From assembly GCA_020634455.1 (NCBI GenBank), contig JACKBQ010000002.1:1240001-1304000 (forward strand): a stretch of 64,000 nt of DNA, read 5' to 3'. This document shows, piece by piece, positions 1 through 9,118 of the stretch (within the stretch, counting starts at the first letter, position 1; the number at the start of each line of letters is the position of its first letter). The notes below the pieces were generated by a model. It did not search any database and was not told the DNA's origin. It was given only the letters and a program-made list of their open reading frames with translations. The stretch is from Ardenticatenaceae bacterium (GTDB lineage Bacteria > Chloroflexota > Anaerolineae > Promineifilales > Promineifilaceae). Both the position numbers and the translations under genes were made by a program.

Positions 1-2
1 AG

Positions 3-449
3 GCGATTGTGGGGAACGGCCGTATCCAATCCCGCGCCGTCATCCTGGCCAAGCCGCAAACCTACATGAACAGCAGCGGCGACGCTGTCGGCCCGCTGGC
101 TCGCTTTTACAAAGTGCCGCCCGAAAATGTGCTGGTGGTGTACGATGAGCTGGATTTGCCCTTTGGCACCATCCGCCTGCGCGAAAAGGGCGGGGCGGGC
201 GGTCATAACGGCATGAAGTCGATCATCAACCATCTAGGGCAGGAATTTCCGCGCGTGCGGCTGGGAATCGGCCGTCCGCCGGGGCAGATGCCCGTTCACG
301 CCTACGTGCTGCAAGACTTCGGCAAAGACGACCTGCCGTTGCTGGACGACGTTTTGGCTGAAGCTATCCGCGCCATCGAAACGTACCTGCGCGACGGCAT
401 CCAGCAAGCCATGTCGCGGCACAATGGCTCACTTGTGAATGAGGAATAG
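3..449 (+). CDS. pth: Peptidyl-tRNA hydrolase, 3' part (cut by window edge)
   Basis: Pth cleaves peptidyl-tRNA released by stalled ribosomes and recycles the tRNA in the cytoplasm. The frame is open to the left edge, so the start lies outside the window. Visible family signatures are KPQTYMN followed by SG near the left end, the block VVYDELDLPFG, and GGAGGHNGMKSI, which carries the conserved substrate-binding Asn and His region. The C-terminal part has normal length. The next gene is mfd in the same direction, and pth-mfd is also neighbouring in Bacillus, which supports the call. The apparent GTG at position 9 is an internal codon, not a start. One ACGGCCGT palindrome lies at 16-23 and is read as Asn-Gly-Arg. 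Confidence 0.93.
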   Translation, partial: AIVGNGRIQSRAVILAKPQTYMNSSGDAVGPLARFYKVPPENVLVVYDELDLPFGTIRLREKGGAGGHNGMKSIINHLGQEFPRVRLGIGRPPGQMPVHAYVLQDFGKDDLPLLDDVLAEAIRAIETYLRDGIQQAMSRHNGSLVNEE

Positions 450-460
450 CAAAACAATGT

Positions 461-530
461 TTATCAGCAGATTTCACAGATTTACCAGATTTTTAAATCT
501 TTTTAATCTGCGTAATCTTTGATTTTTCTT
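461..530. repeat. Intergenic hairpin repeat, cagatttcacaga family
   Basis: The pth-mfd spacer is built of degenerate units like CAGATTTCACAGATTT followed by complementary units TTTAATCTGCGTAATCTTT, so the single strand can fold into a long imperfect hairpin. The same family recurs at 16462-16540. It sits directly behind the pth stop and may act as a transcript 3' end, which is inference. Confidence 0.6.
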
Positions 531-545
531 TTTGATTTACCCATC

Positions 546-3500
546 ATGACAGTTTCTGGACTCCTCAACATCTTCAACGAACTACCCGCTTTCGGCAAGC
601 TGGTGGCGGAACTGGACGAGAAAAAGTCGGTCCCGGCCTTAACGCTGCCGTTGAGTGCGCGTACGGCCGTTCTCGCCCAGCTGTATCGCCAACGCAACGT
701 CCCCGTGCTGCTCATCACCAGCAAAGTGGAGTCCGCCGCCGCCTGGATTCAGGCTCTGGAGATGTGGCTGCCACCCGGTGACGTGATGCGTCGCCTGCCA
801 GAACCAACCCCATTGCCCTACGATCGCGGCCCGTGGAGCGAACGCAGCCGCGCCGACCGGCTCACCGTGCTCACCCGGCTGATGGCGGGCCAGCATCCGC
901 AAATGCATGCGCTGGACACGCCGCCGCTTATCGTCACCTCGGCGCGTGCGTTCCTACAAAAAACGCTGCCCAAACGCCGCTTCATGACCAGCACCCGCGT
1001 GCTGCGCGTAGGGCAAATCATTGATTTGGAGAAACTCACCGAAATGTGGCTGGGTATTGGCTACGAGGAAGTGAGTGTGGTGGAAGCGGCGGGCCAGTTC
1101 AGCCGTCGCGGTGGCATCATTGATATTTTCCCCATCGCCACGCCGTACCCGGTGCGCATTGAGCTGTTTGGCGACGAGATCGACACGATGCGCACGTTTG
1201 ATCCGGCCACGCAGCGCTCTATCGACGTCAACGGCAGCGCTAAGGCCGACACGATCATCGTGCCGCCGACGCGCGAAGCGCTGCCCGGCGTCGCCGCCGA
1301 ATTTGCCCTTTCCCTGCCGGACGATTTGGACCCGCAGCCGGAAGAAGGCAATCTGCCCTCCTGGCGCGACGACATTCCCGATTTGCGCGCCGGGAAAGCG
1401 TTCCCCAATCTGGAATATTATTTGCCGCTGCTTTACCCACAGCCCGCCAGCCTGCTCGATTATTTGCCCACCGAAGCGCTGGTGGTGGTGGATGATTGGC
1501 GGGAGCTGGCAACGGCCGTATCCGAACTGCACGATCACGCCGACCAGATGGCCAACGAGCAAACCAGCCTGCCGCCCAACTTTGAAAGTCCGCTGTTCAC
1601 GTGGGACACAATCAAGGATGTGCTGAACTGGTGGCAGCCGCTCATCTTGGGGGATGGTGCAGATGAGGATGAGGTGGAACGGCCGTATCTCGACCTCGCC
1701 TCTTCTTTTGAACCAGGCCCACGCTATGGGGGGCAGGTACGGCCGTTGCTCACCCAGCTCAAATCGGCCCAAAAAGAAGGCGACCGTGTGGTGGTGCTCA
1801 GCCAGCAGGCCGCCCGCCTGAAAGATTTGTGGCAGGAAGAAATCCGCGACATCCCCCCCGAAAGCCTCATCCTGCGCGGCGTTATTACTCCCGAAACCGA
1901 AAATGGCGACGAGGGGGCTCGCCCCTTCACCCGGTCACCCCTTCACCCCACGCAGACGCTTGCTGAGTTACCAGAACCCGGCACTCTCACCTTCATCCAG
2001 GGCGCTCTGCCCGAAGGCTTTGTGCTGGTGCGCCGTGAAGATGACGAAATTTTGCTCGATTTGCTTACCGACGCCGAGATTTTTGGCTGGAATCGGCCCG
2101 CGCCGCGCCGCTGGCGTTCGCCGCGCCCCATCGCCCCAGAAGCCCGCTTTGCCGACATTACCGCCGGGGATTACGTGGTGCATCTGGAGTATGGCATCGG
2201 CCGTTTTGCCGGGCTGGTGGTGCGCAATATTGGCGGCATGGAGCGGGAATATCTGCTCATGGAGTACGCCAACGGTGACACGCTTTACGTGCCCGCGCAT
2301 CATGCCGACCGCCTGAGCAAATGGGTCGGCTCCGATGAACGGCCGCCCAACATGCACCGGCTGGGCGAAAAATCGTGGACGCAGGCCAAAGCCAAGGCGC
2401 AAAAAGCGGCCGATGAGCTGGCCGACGAGCTGCTGGATTTGTACGCGACGCGCGAAACCATCGCCGGGCACGCCTTCGCCCCGGACGCCGAGTGGCAGGC
2501 GGAGCTGGAAGCCAGCTTCCCCTACCGCGAAACCGAAGACCAGCTGCGCGTCATCGCCGAGGTGAAGGCGGATATGGAAGAGTCGCAGCCGATGGACCGG
2601 TTGGTGTGCGGCGATGTGGGCTACGGCAAGACGGAAGTGGCGCTGCGGGCGGCGTTCAAAGCGGTGATGGACAGCAAACAGGTGGCGATTTTAGTGCCAA
2701 CGACGGTGTTGGCGCAGCAGCATTACAATACGTTTTATGAGCGATTACGGCCGTTTCCCGTCAAAGTAGAAATGCTTTCCCGCTTCCGTACCCAGGCGCA
2801 GCAGGACCGGATTGTGAAGAATTTACGGAACGGCCGTGTAGACATCATCATCGGCACGCACCGGCTGCTGTCCGACGACATTTCGTTTAAGGATTTAGGG
2901 CTGGTAATTGTGGATGAGGAGCAGCGTTTTGGCGTGGCCCACAAAGAAAAGCTCAAGCAGTGGCGCACCGAGGTGGACGTGCTGACGATGACCGCCACGC
3001 CTATCCCGCGCACGCTCTACATGAGCCTTACCGGGGTGCGCGACATCAGCATCATCGACACCGCCCCGGCGGAGCGGCTGCCCGTGCAAACTTACGTCGG
3101 CCCGTTTGATGAGACGCGGCTCAAGCGGGCGCTCCAGCGCGAACTAGACCGGGGCGGGCAGGTGTTCCTGGTGCACAACCGGGTGCAAACGATTGACATC
3201 ATCCAGAAGCAAATTGAGCGGCTGGTGCCCGAAGCGCGGGTAGCAATCGGCCACGGGCAAATGAGCGAGCGGCAACTCGAACAAATCATGACCGACTTCG
3301 ATGAGGGCAAAATTGATGTGCTGATCAGCACGACCATCATCGAAAGCGGCCTGGACATTCCCAACGCCAACACCCTCATCGTCGATCGGGCCGATCGGTT
3401 TGGCCTGTCGCAAATGTACCAGTTGCGCGGGCGCGTCGGGCGTGGGGCCAAGCGGGCCTACGCCTACTTTTTCCACGCTCCCTGGCGCACCCTCAACGAG

Positions 3501-4184
3501 GATGCCCGCCTGCGCCTGGAAACGATTGCCGAGCAAACGGAGCTCGGGGCGGGCTACCAGATTGCCCTGCGCGACATGGAAATTCGCGGCGCGGGGGATT
3601 TGCTGGGCGGGGCGCAAAGTGGGCACATTTCGGCCGTTGGCTTTGATTTGTACACCAAACTGCTGTCCAACGCCGTCAAGCGGCGCAAGGCGGAGCGCAA
3701 GGGTGAAATTTTGCCTGCCGAAATGCCCGAAGCGACGATGATTGATGTGCCGCTGGCGGCGTACGTGCCGCCCGACTACGTGCCCGACCCGGCGCTACGG
3801 CTGCGGCTCTACCGCCGCATGGCGATGCTGGGCGATCTGGTGGAAATTGACGAGATGGCCGTCGAACTAGCCGACCGCTTTGGCCCGATTCCTGATCCGG
3901 TGCATCATTTGCTGTACCAATTGCGGATTAAGGTGTTGGCAGAACGGGCGCAGGTAACGGCCGTTACCACCGAAGCGGGCCAGATCAAAATTCGCCTGCT
4001 GGATTTGGAAGGCATCGACCGGTTTCGTTTGCAACGTTACCTCGGCGAAGTCGTGCGCGTTAGCCGCAAAGCAATCTGGATGCCCCGCGACCTGAGCACC
4101 AAAGAGTGGCAGGTGACGCTGGTGCAGGTGCTGGAGCGCCTGGCCTCCTTCGAGCGGGACAAGATGAAACTGGAGAAAAATTAG
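546..4184 (+). CDS. mfd: Transcription-repair coupling factor Mfd
   Basis: Mfd removes RNA polymerase stalled at DNA lesions and recruits UvrA. The 1212-residue product has normal family length. In order it shows the UvrB-like N-terminal part, the RNA-polymerase-interaction block beginning at ITAGDYVVHLEYGIGRFAGL, a RecG-like SF2 motor with Walker A GDVGYGKTE, DEEQ box, TATPIPRT, and the TRG motif region ending in GRVGRG, then the C-terminal TRCF domain. An in-frame TTG at 519 exists, but ATG 546 gives the canonical N-terminus; no clear Shine-Dalgarno precedes either. The region coded by about 1910-1960 contains a repeat-like insertion in a linker (see separate entry). Several ACGGCCGT sites lie inside the gene. 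Confidence 0.96.
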   Translation: MTVSGLLNIFNELPAFGKLVAELDEKKSVPALTLPLSARTAVLAQLYRQRNVPVLLITSKVESAAAWIQALEMWLPPGDVMRRLPEPTPLPYDRGPWSERSRADRLTVLTRLMAGQHPQMHALDTPPLIVTSARAFLQKTLPKRRFMTSTRVLRVGQIIDLEKLTEMWLGIGYEEVSVVEAAGQFSRRGGIIDIFPIATPYPVRIELFGDEIDTMRTFDPATQRSIDVNGSAKADTIIVPPTREALPGVAAEFALSLPDDLDPQPEEGNLPSWRDDIPDLRAGKAFPNLEYYLPLLYPQPASLLDYLPTEALVVVDDWRELATAVSELHDHADQMANEQTSLPPNFESPLFTWDTIKDVLNWWQPLILGDGADEDEVERPYLDLASSFEPGPRYGGQVRPLLTQLKSAQKEGDRVVVLSQQAARLKDLWQEEIRDIPPESLILRGVITPETENGDEGARPFTRSPLHPTQTLAELPEPGTLTFIQGALPEGFVLVRREDDEILLDLLTDAEIFGWNRPAPRRWRSPRPIAPEARFADITAGDYVVHLEYGIGRFAGLVVRNIGGMEREYLLMEYANGDTLYVPAHHADRLSKWVGSDERPPNMHRLGEKSWTQAKAKAQKAADELADELLDLYATRETIAGHAFAPDAEWQAELEASFPYRETEDQLRVIAEVKADMEESQPMDRLVCGDVGYGKTEVALRAAFKAVMDSKQVAILVPTTVLAQQHYNTFYERLRPFPVKVEMLSRFRTQAQQDRIVKNLRNGRVDIIIGTHRLLSDDISFKDLGLVIVDEEQRFGVAHKEKLKQWRTEVDVLTMTATPIPRTLYMSLTGVRDISIIDTAPAERLPVQTYVGPFDETRLKRALQRELDRGGQVFLVHNRVQTIDIIQKQIERLVPEARVAIGHGQMSERQLEQIMTDFDEGKIDVLISTTIIESGLDIPNANTLIVDRADRFGLSQMYQLRGRVGRGAKRAYAYFFHAPWRTLNEDARLRLETIAEQTELGAGYQIALRDMEIRGAGDLLGGAQSGHISAVGFDLYTKLLSNAVKRRKAERKGEILPAEMPEATMIDVPLAAYVPPDYVPDPALRLRLYRRMAMLGDLVEIDEMAVELADRFGPIPDPVHHLLYQLRIKVLAERAQVTAVTTEAGQIKIRLLDLEGIDRFRLQRYLGEVVRVSRKAIWMPRDLSTKEWQVTLVQVLERLASFERDKMKLEKN
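1922..1949. repeat. Repeat arm embedded in mfd coding sequence
   Basis: Within mfd the units CCCCTTCACCC, GGTCACC and CCCTTCACCCC follow each other, a degenerate tandem pattern of the kind otherwise seen only between genes in this window. It is in frame and codes a proline-rich linker segment PFTRSPLHPT that interrupts the region before the RNA-polymerase-interaction domain. Confidence 0.45.
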
Positions 4185-4185
4185 A

Positions 4186-4266
4186 AGTGGCAAGTTTGCA
4201 AGTGGCAAGTTGCAGGCAACTTTTGAGCCAATAGACTTGCTACTTGCAAACCTGCCTACTTGCGAC
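4186..4266. repeat. Intergenic hairpin repeat, gcaagtggcaagtt family
   Basis: The first half repeats AAGTGGCAAGTTTGC-like units and the second half carries complementary GACTTGCTACTTGCAAAC-like units, giving a long imperfect hairpin between the mfd stop and the next start. A second copy of the family is at 24590-24648. Confidence 0.65.
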
Positions 4267-4280
4267 ACCAAAGGTTAATT

Positions 4281-4652
4281 ATGGATATTAATTTTTTCGA
4301 CAACCCATTTGAAGGGCCAAAATCGCGCGAAGAGGTGCGGATTAAGCAGTTGGGCTTGTACATGCACGAAGACGGCCGTCGTGTGGCCGTTGGATTTGAC
4401 ATGACGCCGTTTTTTGAACGGCCGTCTCTCCAGGTCACGTTCACCAACGAGCGGGGCGAGGAAGCTGGGTCGCTGCATGTCATCGAGACGCTGCAAACCA
4501 ACTTTAGCCTGACGGTGCATCTGCGGGACAAAGAGCCGACCGATACGTATGAGGTAACGGCCGTTGTTTACTACGCCACCCCAGAAACTGAGCGGGTAAA
4601 TGTGCATACCCTCACGCGGACATTGGTTCGCACCCAACCAGGTGAGCAATAA
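4281..4652 (+). CDS. Conserved-looking hypothetical protein, 123 aa
   Basis: I do not recognise this family. The product is soluble, without signal peptide or membrane segment. It begins MDINFFDNPFEGPKSREEVR and continues with alternating short hydrophobic stretches (VAVGFDMTPF, LQVTFTNERG, FSLTVHLRD, YEVTAVVYYA) that suggest a beta-sandwich. ATG 4281 is chosen because AAAGG lies six bases upstream; an in-frame TTG at 4260 falls in the upstream repeat. The gene follows mfd in the same direction and ends eight bases before the convergent histidine kinase stop. Three ACGGCCGT sites lie in this short gene, read in different frames. Confidence 0.75.
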   Translation: MDINFFDNPFEGPKSREEVRIKQLGLYMHEDGRRVAVGFDMTPFFERPSLQVTFTNERGEEAGSLHVIETLQTNFSLTVHLRDKEPTDTYEVTAVVYYATPETERVNVHTLTRTLVRTQPGEQ

Positions 4653-4659
4653 ACGACTC

Positions 4660-7600
4660 TTATTGGTTGTTGGAGGATTGATTCGCTAAAATCTGAGACA
4701 GTAGCTGAGCCAATTTGCTGATGTCCGGCGGTTTTTGTAGCCAACCTGCCAATCCTTGATTTTGCAAATTTTGCAAATCCGCCTGTAGGGGATAACCGCT
4801 TAGGAGAATAACTGGCAGCCGAGGGCTAAAGATTTGGATCTCTTGAAACAGTGCGTGCCCCCCCATCTCAGGCATTACCAAATCACTCAAAACTAAATCA
4901 ATGCGACGGCCGTTTGTTTTTAGGAGGGCCAAGGCTTTCTGGCCGTTTGCGGCCGTAACGACCTGGTAGTTTAAGTGAGCTATGGTGTCTGCCAGAGCAG
5001 CACGTATAGCCTGGTCATCTTCAACAATGAGAACAGTTTCCTGGTTTCCCTTGGGGATTACGGCCGTTTGTATTGGCAATGTATCCGGTTCGGGCGTTGG
5101 TATGGCCGGGAAGTAAATGGAAAATGCCGTGCCAGAATCCACTTGGCTTTCAACACGCATATGCCCACCATGCTGGTCCACAATACCAGCAACTTGTGAT
5201 AAACCCAACCCTGATCCTTTGCCAGCTGCCTTCGTTGTAAAAAATGGTTCAAAAATGCGAGGCAGCAGTTCAGCGGGGATGCCGCTGCCGTTGTCCCGGA
5301 TGGTGAGAATAATCCAGCTGCCTGAAAACGGCCGTTGGCAGGCAGCACAAATGACCTCTGTAGGCATATGAATATCGTTTAAGGACAGCAATAAGTCGCC
5401 GCCATGAGGCATGGCATCCCGCGCATTGACGACTAAATTCATCACAATTTGTTGAATACGCGTCGGATCGGCGTGAATGGCTAAACCGGTTTTGGCAAAA
5501 TCCAGGTGTAGCCGAATGTTTTCAGGCAAGGTGCGCTCGAGCATTTTCACCTGTTCTTTCAAAAAAGGAACCAATTCCAACGCTTTTGGTTCCAGCACAG
5601 CTCGACGGCTAAAGTCTAGAATTTGTTGCACGAGTTCTGTAGCACGCCATGCTTCACGCAAAATGGTTTCCAGACGCCTGCGTAGGCCATCTTGTGAGGG
5701 ATGCGCTCGCAGCGCCATTTCGGTGTATAGCACAATGACAGCCATGATGTTGTTAAAGTCGTGGGCAATTCCGGCAGCAAGCTGGCCAACGGCCGCCAGA
5801 CGCTCTCGCTGCACCATATTTTCTTGGGCTTCTTTTAGTTCTGCCAGAGCAGCTTGTAGCTGTCGGTTGCTATCCTGAAGGGCAATTTCTTTTTGTTTGC
5901 GACCAATTGTTTGGGCAACCTGGGTGGCGACATATTCCAGCATTTGTAGCTCTCGTTCTCCAAATGCTTGAGCGTTGCGGTAATGCTGCACGGTCATAAC
6001 GCCAATGGATTCTCCGCCAAGTATGAGAGGGACGCCCAAATAGATGGCAGGAATTTGACCAAAAAGTTCAACTTCGCCATTGCGCAGCAATACCTGGAAT
6101 TTTTCTTCAGTCACCAGCTGGGCTTTGCTATGATCAAGCACGTATTCAGTGATGCCCTTCCGTGATTGTCTGCGCCTGGGCATTTCTTTGTCTAAAAACT
6201 CATCCACATAGTAGGGAAAGTCAATTGCATTACTGGCCTTGTCATTGAGGGCGATGTAGAAGTTGTCGGCGGACATAACGGTTTGGACAATTTTGTGAAT
6301 AGTGTGGAAAAGTTCGTCTAATGTTGTCGCGCGATCTGCTGCCTGGGCAATTTGGTAAACGGCCGTTTGCAGCTTTTCTGCCTGTGCATTGGCAGTCACG
6401 TCATCAATGACAATAATTGCGCCAGTGATACGGCCGTCTTTTTGTTGTTGCGGCACGACCTTGAGATCGGCCGTAATGGTTTTGCCCCAAGGCGAGGTGT
6501 AGGCCATCTGATTAAGAAAAATGGTTTCCCCATTTGTCATCACAGCTGCCAATGCCTTGTCAAAACCAAGCGCTTTAAGCTCAGGAAGGCCAATGTTAAG
6601 CTGAAGCGTCTCCTCATTACTTGGGCTTCCTACCATTTTTGTAAAAGATTCATTGGCGCTGGTAACTTGCCCGTCCTTGTTAAAGGTCACAATGCCAATA
6701 GGTGCGGAAGCCACAATACTCTGATTGAATTCCGCCAATTCAGCAATTTTTTCTTCACTCGCCTTCAGCGCTTGAACCGTGTGCCGTAGCGCTTCAGCAG
6801 CCTGTTCCATTTCCTCTAGTGCTTGCAAGCGGCAGATAATAGCGGACAGATTTTGGGCTATTACCTGGGCCAGCTGAAGCTCTTGCTCCGTAAAAACATG
6901 GGGCGTATCGTAATACACCATGAACTTGCCCAAAAGTTGATTGGGTTGACTGAGAGGCACAAATAGTAACGCGCCAATACCTTCGGCCAGTAATGTTTCG
7001 TTCAAGCTGGCGCTCAGCCCGTTCGTTGGCACTGATTCATAAGGTAATAATTGCGCATCAACGTCATCTATTTTCCAAGGGCAGTGGCCATCTACTTTTT
7101 GGCGGTATCCATGTGAAAGCTGATGCCACGCCTTGAAGTGAGCCATCCCATCACACTCAAAAAGCATTAGCGATGAGCGATCTGCGTTCAGGACATCTAC
7201 AATGCCAGTCACCGCGATTTCATAAATTTCTTCTAGCGTTTGGGCGTGGTTGATCTGGTTAACCAACTGGTGCAGGCACTCTGTTTGCTTTAGATGCGCT
7301 TCGGTTCTTCGCTTGCCTTCCTGAACAGCCTGTTCTTGCTGCATCCGTATGGTGATGTCACGGACAATGCCCAAGATTAAGGTTTGATTTTCCAGGTTAA
7401 CGGGGTATCCACTGACTTCAGCAAAAAAATGCGAACCATCTTTGCGCACCAATTGTAAGAATCGGCTGGCTTGTTGCTGCTTGAGTACGCTTGGGAACAC
7501 TTCTAATTCAGTATTGTCGGGAATGAGGTCACGGATATTCATTGTGAGCAGTTCTTCTCGACTGTAGCCTGTCATTTTGCACAGGACAGGGTTGACCAAC

Positions 7601-7689
7601 ACATAATTTCCTTCTCGATTGGCGAGGGCAATGCCTTCCCCTGTTTGCTCAATGATGGCCTGGAATAGTTGATGGTATGAGATTTCCAT
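4660..7689 (-). CDS. Hybrid sensor histidine kinase (PAS-GAF-PAS-GAF-HisKA-HATPase-REC)
   Basis: A 1009-residue cytosolic two-component sensor. N-terminal PAS domain at about 5-115 (GEGIALANREGNYVLVNPVL), GAF at about 150-290, a coiled segment, a second PAS at about 320-435 (APIGIVTFNKDGQVTSANES) and a second GAF at about 450-610. The H-box IAHDFNNIM is near residue 646, the N-box NLVVNARDAM near 755, with DNGSGIP and GSGLGLSQVAGIV behind it. A C-terminal receiver domain begins VLIVEDDQ and has its acceptor Asp in LVLSDLVMPEM. No transmembrane segment is visible, so the signal is probably sensed in the cytoplasm. ATG 7689 has GGGAA eight bases upstream; the in-frame TTG at 7719 is less likely. 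No partner response regulator is adjacent. Confidence 0.93.
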   Translation of the reverse strand: MEISYHQLFQAIIEQTGEGIALANREGNYVLVNPVLCKMTGYSREELLTMNIRDLIPDNTELEVFPSVLKQQQASRFLQLVRKDGSHFFAEVSGYPVNLENQTLILGIVRDITIRMQQEQAVQEGKRRTEAHLKQTECLHQLVNQINHAQTLEEIYEIAVTGIVDVLNADRSSLMLFECDGMAHFKAWHQLSHGYRQKVDGHCPWKIDDVDAQLLPYESVPTNGLSASLNETLLAEGIGALLFVPLSQPNQLLGKFMVYYDTPHVFTEQELQLAQVIAQNLSAIICRLQALEEMEQAAEALRHTVQALKASEEKIAELAEFNQSIVASAPIGIVTFNKDGQVTSANESFTKMVGSPSNEETLQLNIGLPELKALGFDKALAAVMTNGETIFLNQMAYTSPWGKTITADLKVVPQQQKDGRITGAIIVIDDVTANAQAEKLQTAVYQIAQAADRATTLDELFHTIHKIVQTVMSADNFYIALNDKASNAIDFPYYVDEFLDKEMPRRRQSRKGITEYVLDHSKAQLVTEEKFQVLLRNGEVELFGQIPAIYLGVPLILGGESIGVMTVQHYRNAQAFGERELQMLEYVATQVAQTIGRKQKEIALQDSNRQLQAALAELKEAQENMVQRERLAAVGQLAAGIAHDFNNIMAVIVLYTEMALRAHPSQDGLRRRLETILREAWRATELVQQILDFSRRAVLEPKALELVPFLKEQVKMLERTLPENIRLHLDFAKTGLAIHADPTRIQQIVMNLVVNARDAMPHGGDLLLSLNDIHMPTEVICAACQRPFSGSWIILTIRDNGSGIPAELLPRIFEPFFTTKAAGKGSGLGLSQVAGIVDQHGGHMRVESQVDSGTAFSIYFPAIPTPEPDTLPIQTAVIPKGNQETVLIVEDDQAIRAALADTIAHLNYQVVTAANGQKALALLKTNGRRIDLVLSDLVMPEMGGHALFQEIQIFSPRLPVILLSGYPLQADLQNLQNQGLAGWLQKPPDISKLAQLLSQILANQSSNNQ

Positions 7690-7753
7690 GCGTGTGTATT
7701 CCCAAAAAAATATATGCAAACCAGAAATGTTATGAGAATTTTATATTGACAAG

Positions 7754-7762
7754 ATTGTAGCA
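7754..7762 (-). promoter_or_regulatory. Extended -10 promoter candidate for the hybrid kinase
   Basis: On the minus strand TGCTACAAT is an extended -10 element about 65 bases upstream of the kinase start. The -35 region is weak. One ACGGCCGT palindrome lies just upstream of it at about 7782-7789. Confidence 0.35.
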
Positions 7763-7816
7763 CAAGAACTGTGGCGCAGAACGGCCGTTTCCCACGAATT
7801 TTCATGGTGCTAAGGA

Positions 7817-7857
7817 ACAAAAAAGCCGTTGCTATTATATTACAACGGCTCTTTGTT
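7817..7857 (-). terminator. Intrinsic terminator after the recombinase-like gene
   Basis: Arms AGCCGTTG (7824-7831) and CAACGGCT (7843-7850) form a perfect 8-bp stem. On the minus strand it is followed by TTTTTTG, and the outer AACAAA/TTTGTT also pairs, so it may work in both directions. Confidence 0.8.
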
Positions 7858-7874
7858 AAATCTATTGTCTTTAA

Positions 7875-8834
7875 TTAGGCTTCAGCCACACTTTCACTTT
7901 CGGTCAATCGCTCCAGCTTAGCTTTCGTTTCGCGCCAGGTAATTTTGGATAACCCCAGCTTTTGTCGAATATCGTCTTGCTCTACTTTCGCCCGCCAGTC
8001 GCGCATTGTAGCCGCCCAGCGCAGGTTTTCAAATGAGAGCAATCCGCGCAGCAAACCCGCTTCATCCCCAATATCACGCAAAATGTATTCCAGATTGCGG
8101 GGGGTGCAAGTGAATAACGTATCTGGTGGTTCGTACTGCATTAAATATTCGTCCAGAACATCGAGCCATTCAGGTTCCAAGGGCAGCTTGCGTTCTTTGT
8201 AGCGCAGCCGTGGGTTGGCATACCGGACGAACAGCATTGGCTGGTCTGTATTGCTGCGGTCAATGTGGTTGGGCACAATTGTCATCGCCTCACCCTTTTT
8301 GATGCCAGTTTGCAGCAGAAGGGTAAGCAGTAAATGTGGGCGGGCATCTGCCTTTTGTTCCCTGGAGCCGAGGCGCACTCGCTCAGTCACAATCAGGGCT
8401 TTTGCCAAATCATCTTCACTGGGGATGGTGGGCAGGGGGCTTTTGACGCTGCGTTGGATGACTGCTGCTGATGGATCGTTGGGCAAAACACCTTTTTCAT
8501 GTAGCCAGCCAAAAAACACCTTCAAGGTAGTGACACGTCGGGCATATGATTTGGGACTACACGGTACACCGCGTTCTTCCAGGAGCCATTTCAAAAAATC
8601 ATTCAAATTGTTGGTGCCAATTTTGCCAATGGGTTGGCCAATGCCCAGATATTTGCCCAGCAAGCGCACGTCGCTGGCAAACGCTTTCATGGTGTTGATA
8701 GCAAAGCCTTCGTTGCGCATGTGGGTTTCAAACAGGCCTAAAGCGGCTTGAATTGAGGCATCTGCCGACAGCGGTGGGGCGTCCTTGGCTGGGGGCAGCT
8801 GTTCAGGTGATATTAACGGTTTTTGCTCGCTCAC
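7875..8834 (-). CDS. Tyrosine-recombinase-like protein with degenerate active site
   Basis: The product has 319 residues with the two-part architecture of XerC/D-like recombinases. An N-terminal SAM-like core-binding domain (FETHMRNEGFAINTMKAFAS, then SPKSYARRVTTLKVFFGWL) precedes a catalytic-like domain. The expected catalytic set is not intact: the Arg of TGxRxxE is Lys (QTGIKKGEA), the HxxR box reads ENLRWAAT, and the LGH...Y end reads KLGLSKITWRETKAKL without Tyr. It may therefore bind DNA without recombining it. GTG 8834 is preferred because AAGGAG lies seven bases upstream; TTG 8840 would be two bases from it. It has its own promoter, a palindromic operator candidate and a terminator, so it is a free-standing transcript. 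A diverged active recombinase cannot be excluded. Confidence 0.75.
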   Translation of the reverse strand: MSEQKPLISPEQLPPAKDAPPLSADASIQAALGLFETHMRNEGFAINTMKAFASDVRLLGKYLGIGQPIGKIGTNNLNDFLKWLLEERGVPCSPKSYARRVTTLKVFFGWLHEKGVLPNDPSAAVIQRSVKSPLPTIPSEDDLAKALIVTERVRLGSREQKADARPHLLLTLLLQTGIKKGEAMTIVPNHIDRSNTDQPMLFVRYANPRLRYKERKLPLEPEWLDVLDEYLMQYEPPDTLFTCTPRNLEYILRDIGDEAGLLRGLLSFENLRWAATMRDWRAKVEQDDIRQKLGLSKITWRETKAKLERLTESESVAEA

Positions 8835-8848
8835 GCTCAATCTCCTTC

Positions 8849-8861
8849 ACGAAAGTTTCGT
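8849..8861. promoter_or_regulatory. Palindromic operator candidate
   Basis: ACGAAAGTTTCGT is a perfect palindrome around a central G. It lies between the predicted transcription start and the ribosome binding site of the recombinase-like gene, a common place for a repressor site, possibly for autoregulation. Confidence 0.45.
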
Positions 8862-8871
8862 ATAGACAAGG

Positions 8872-8900
8872 AGATTAGAACATTTGACCGAGTTTGTCAA
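8872..8900 (-). promoter_or_regulatory. Sigma70-type promoter of the recombinase-like gene
   Basis: On the minus strand TTGACA (8895-8900) is followed after exactly 17 bases by TAATCT (8872-8877). The start codon is about 38 bases downstream of the -10. Confidence 0.75.
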
Positions 8901-9118
8901 GGGAGAATTTTCACAAGAAACTAATCTGAACTCAACATTTTCTCAACAAACATATGGAGAATGAGGGCAAAGCTACTATTAATCGTTTCTAAGAGGCGTG
9001 TAGGGAAGAGATCTGACCTGGATTTGGCCTCGTAAAATTGGCTGTTGGTTTTCGGGTGCCGCCAATACCTTTACTATTTTGATTTGATGTGTGCCCATTT
9101 GTGACTATGGAGGTTACA

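Noticed and set aside
954..1772. 272-codon minus-strand open frame opposite mfd
   Set aside because: Shadow of mfd; low-complexity His/Arg/Gln-rich translation without start signals.
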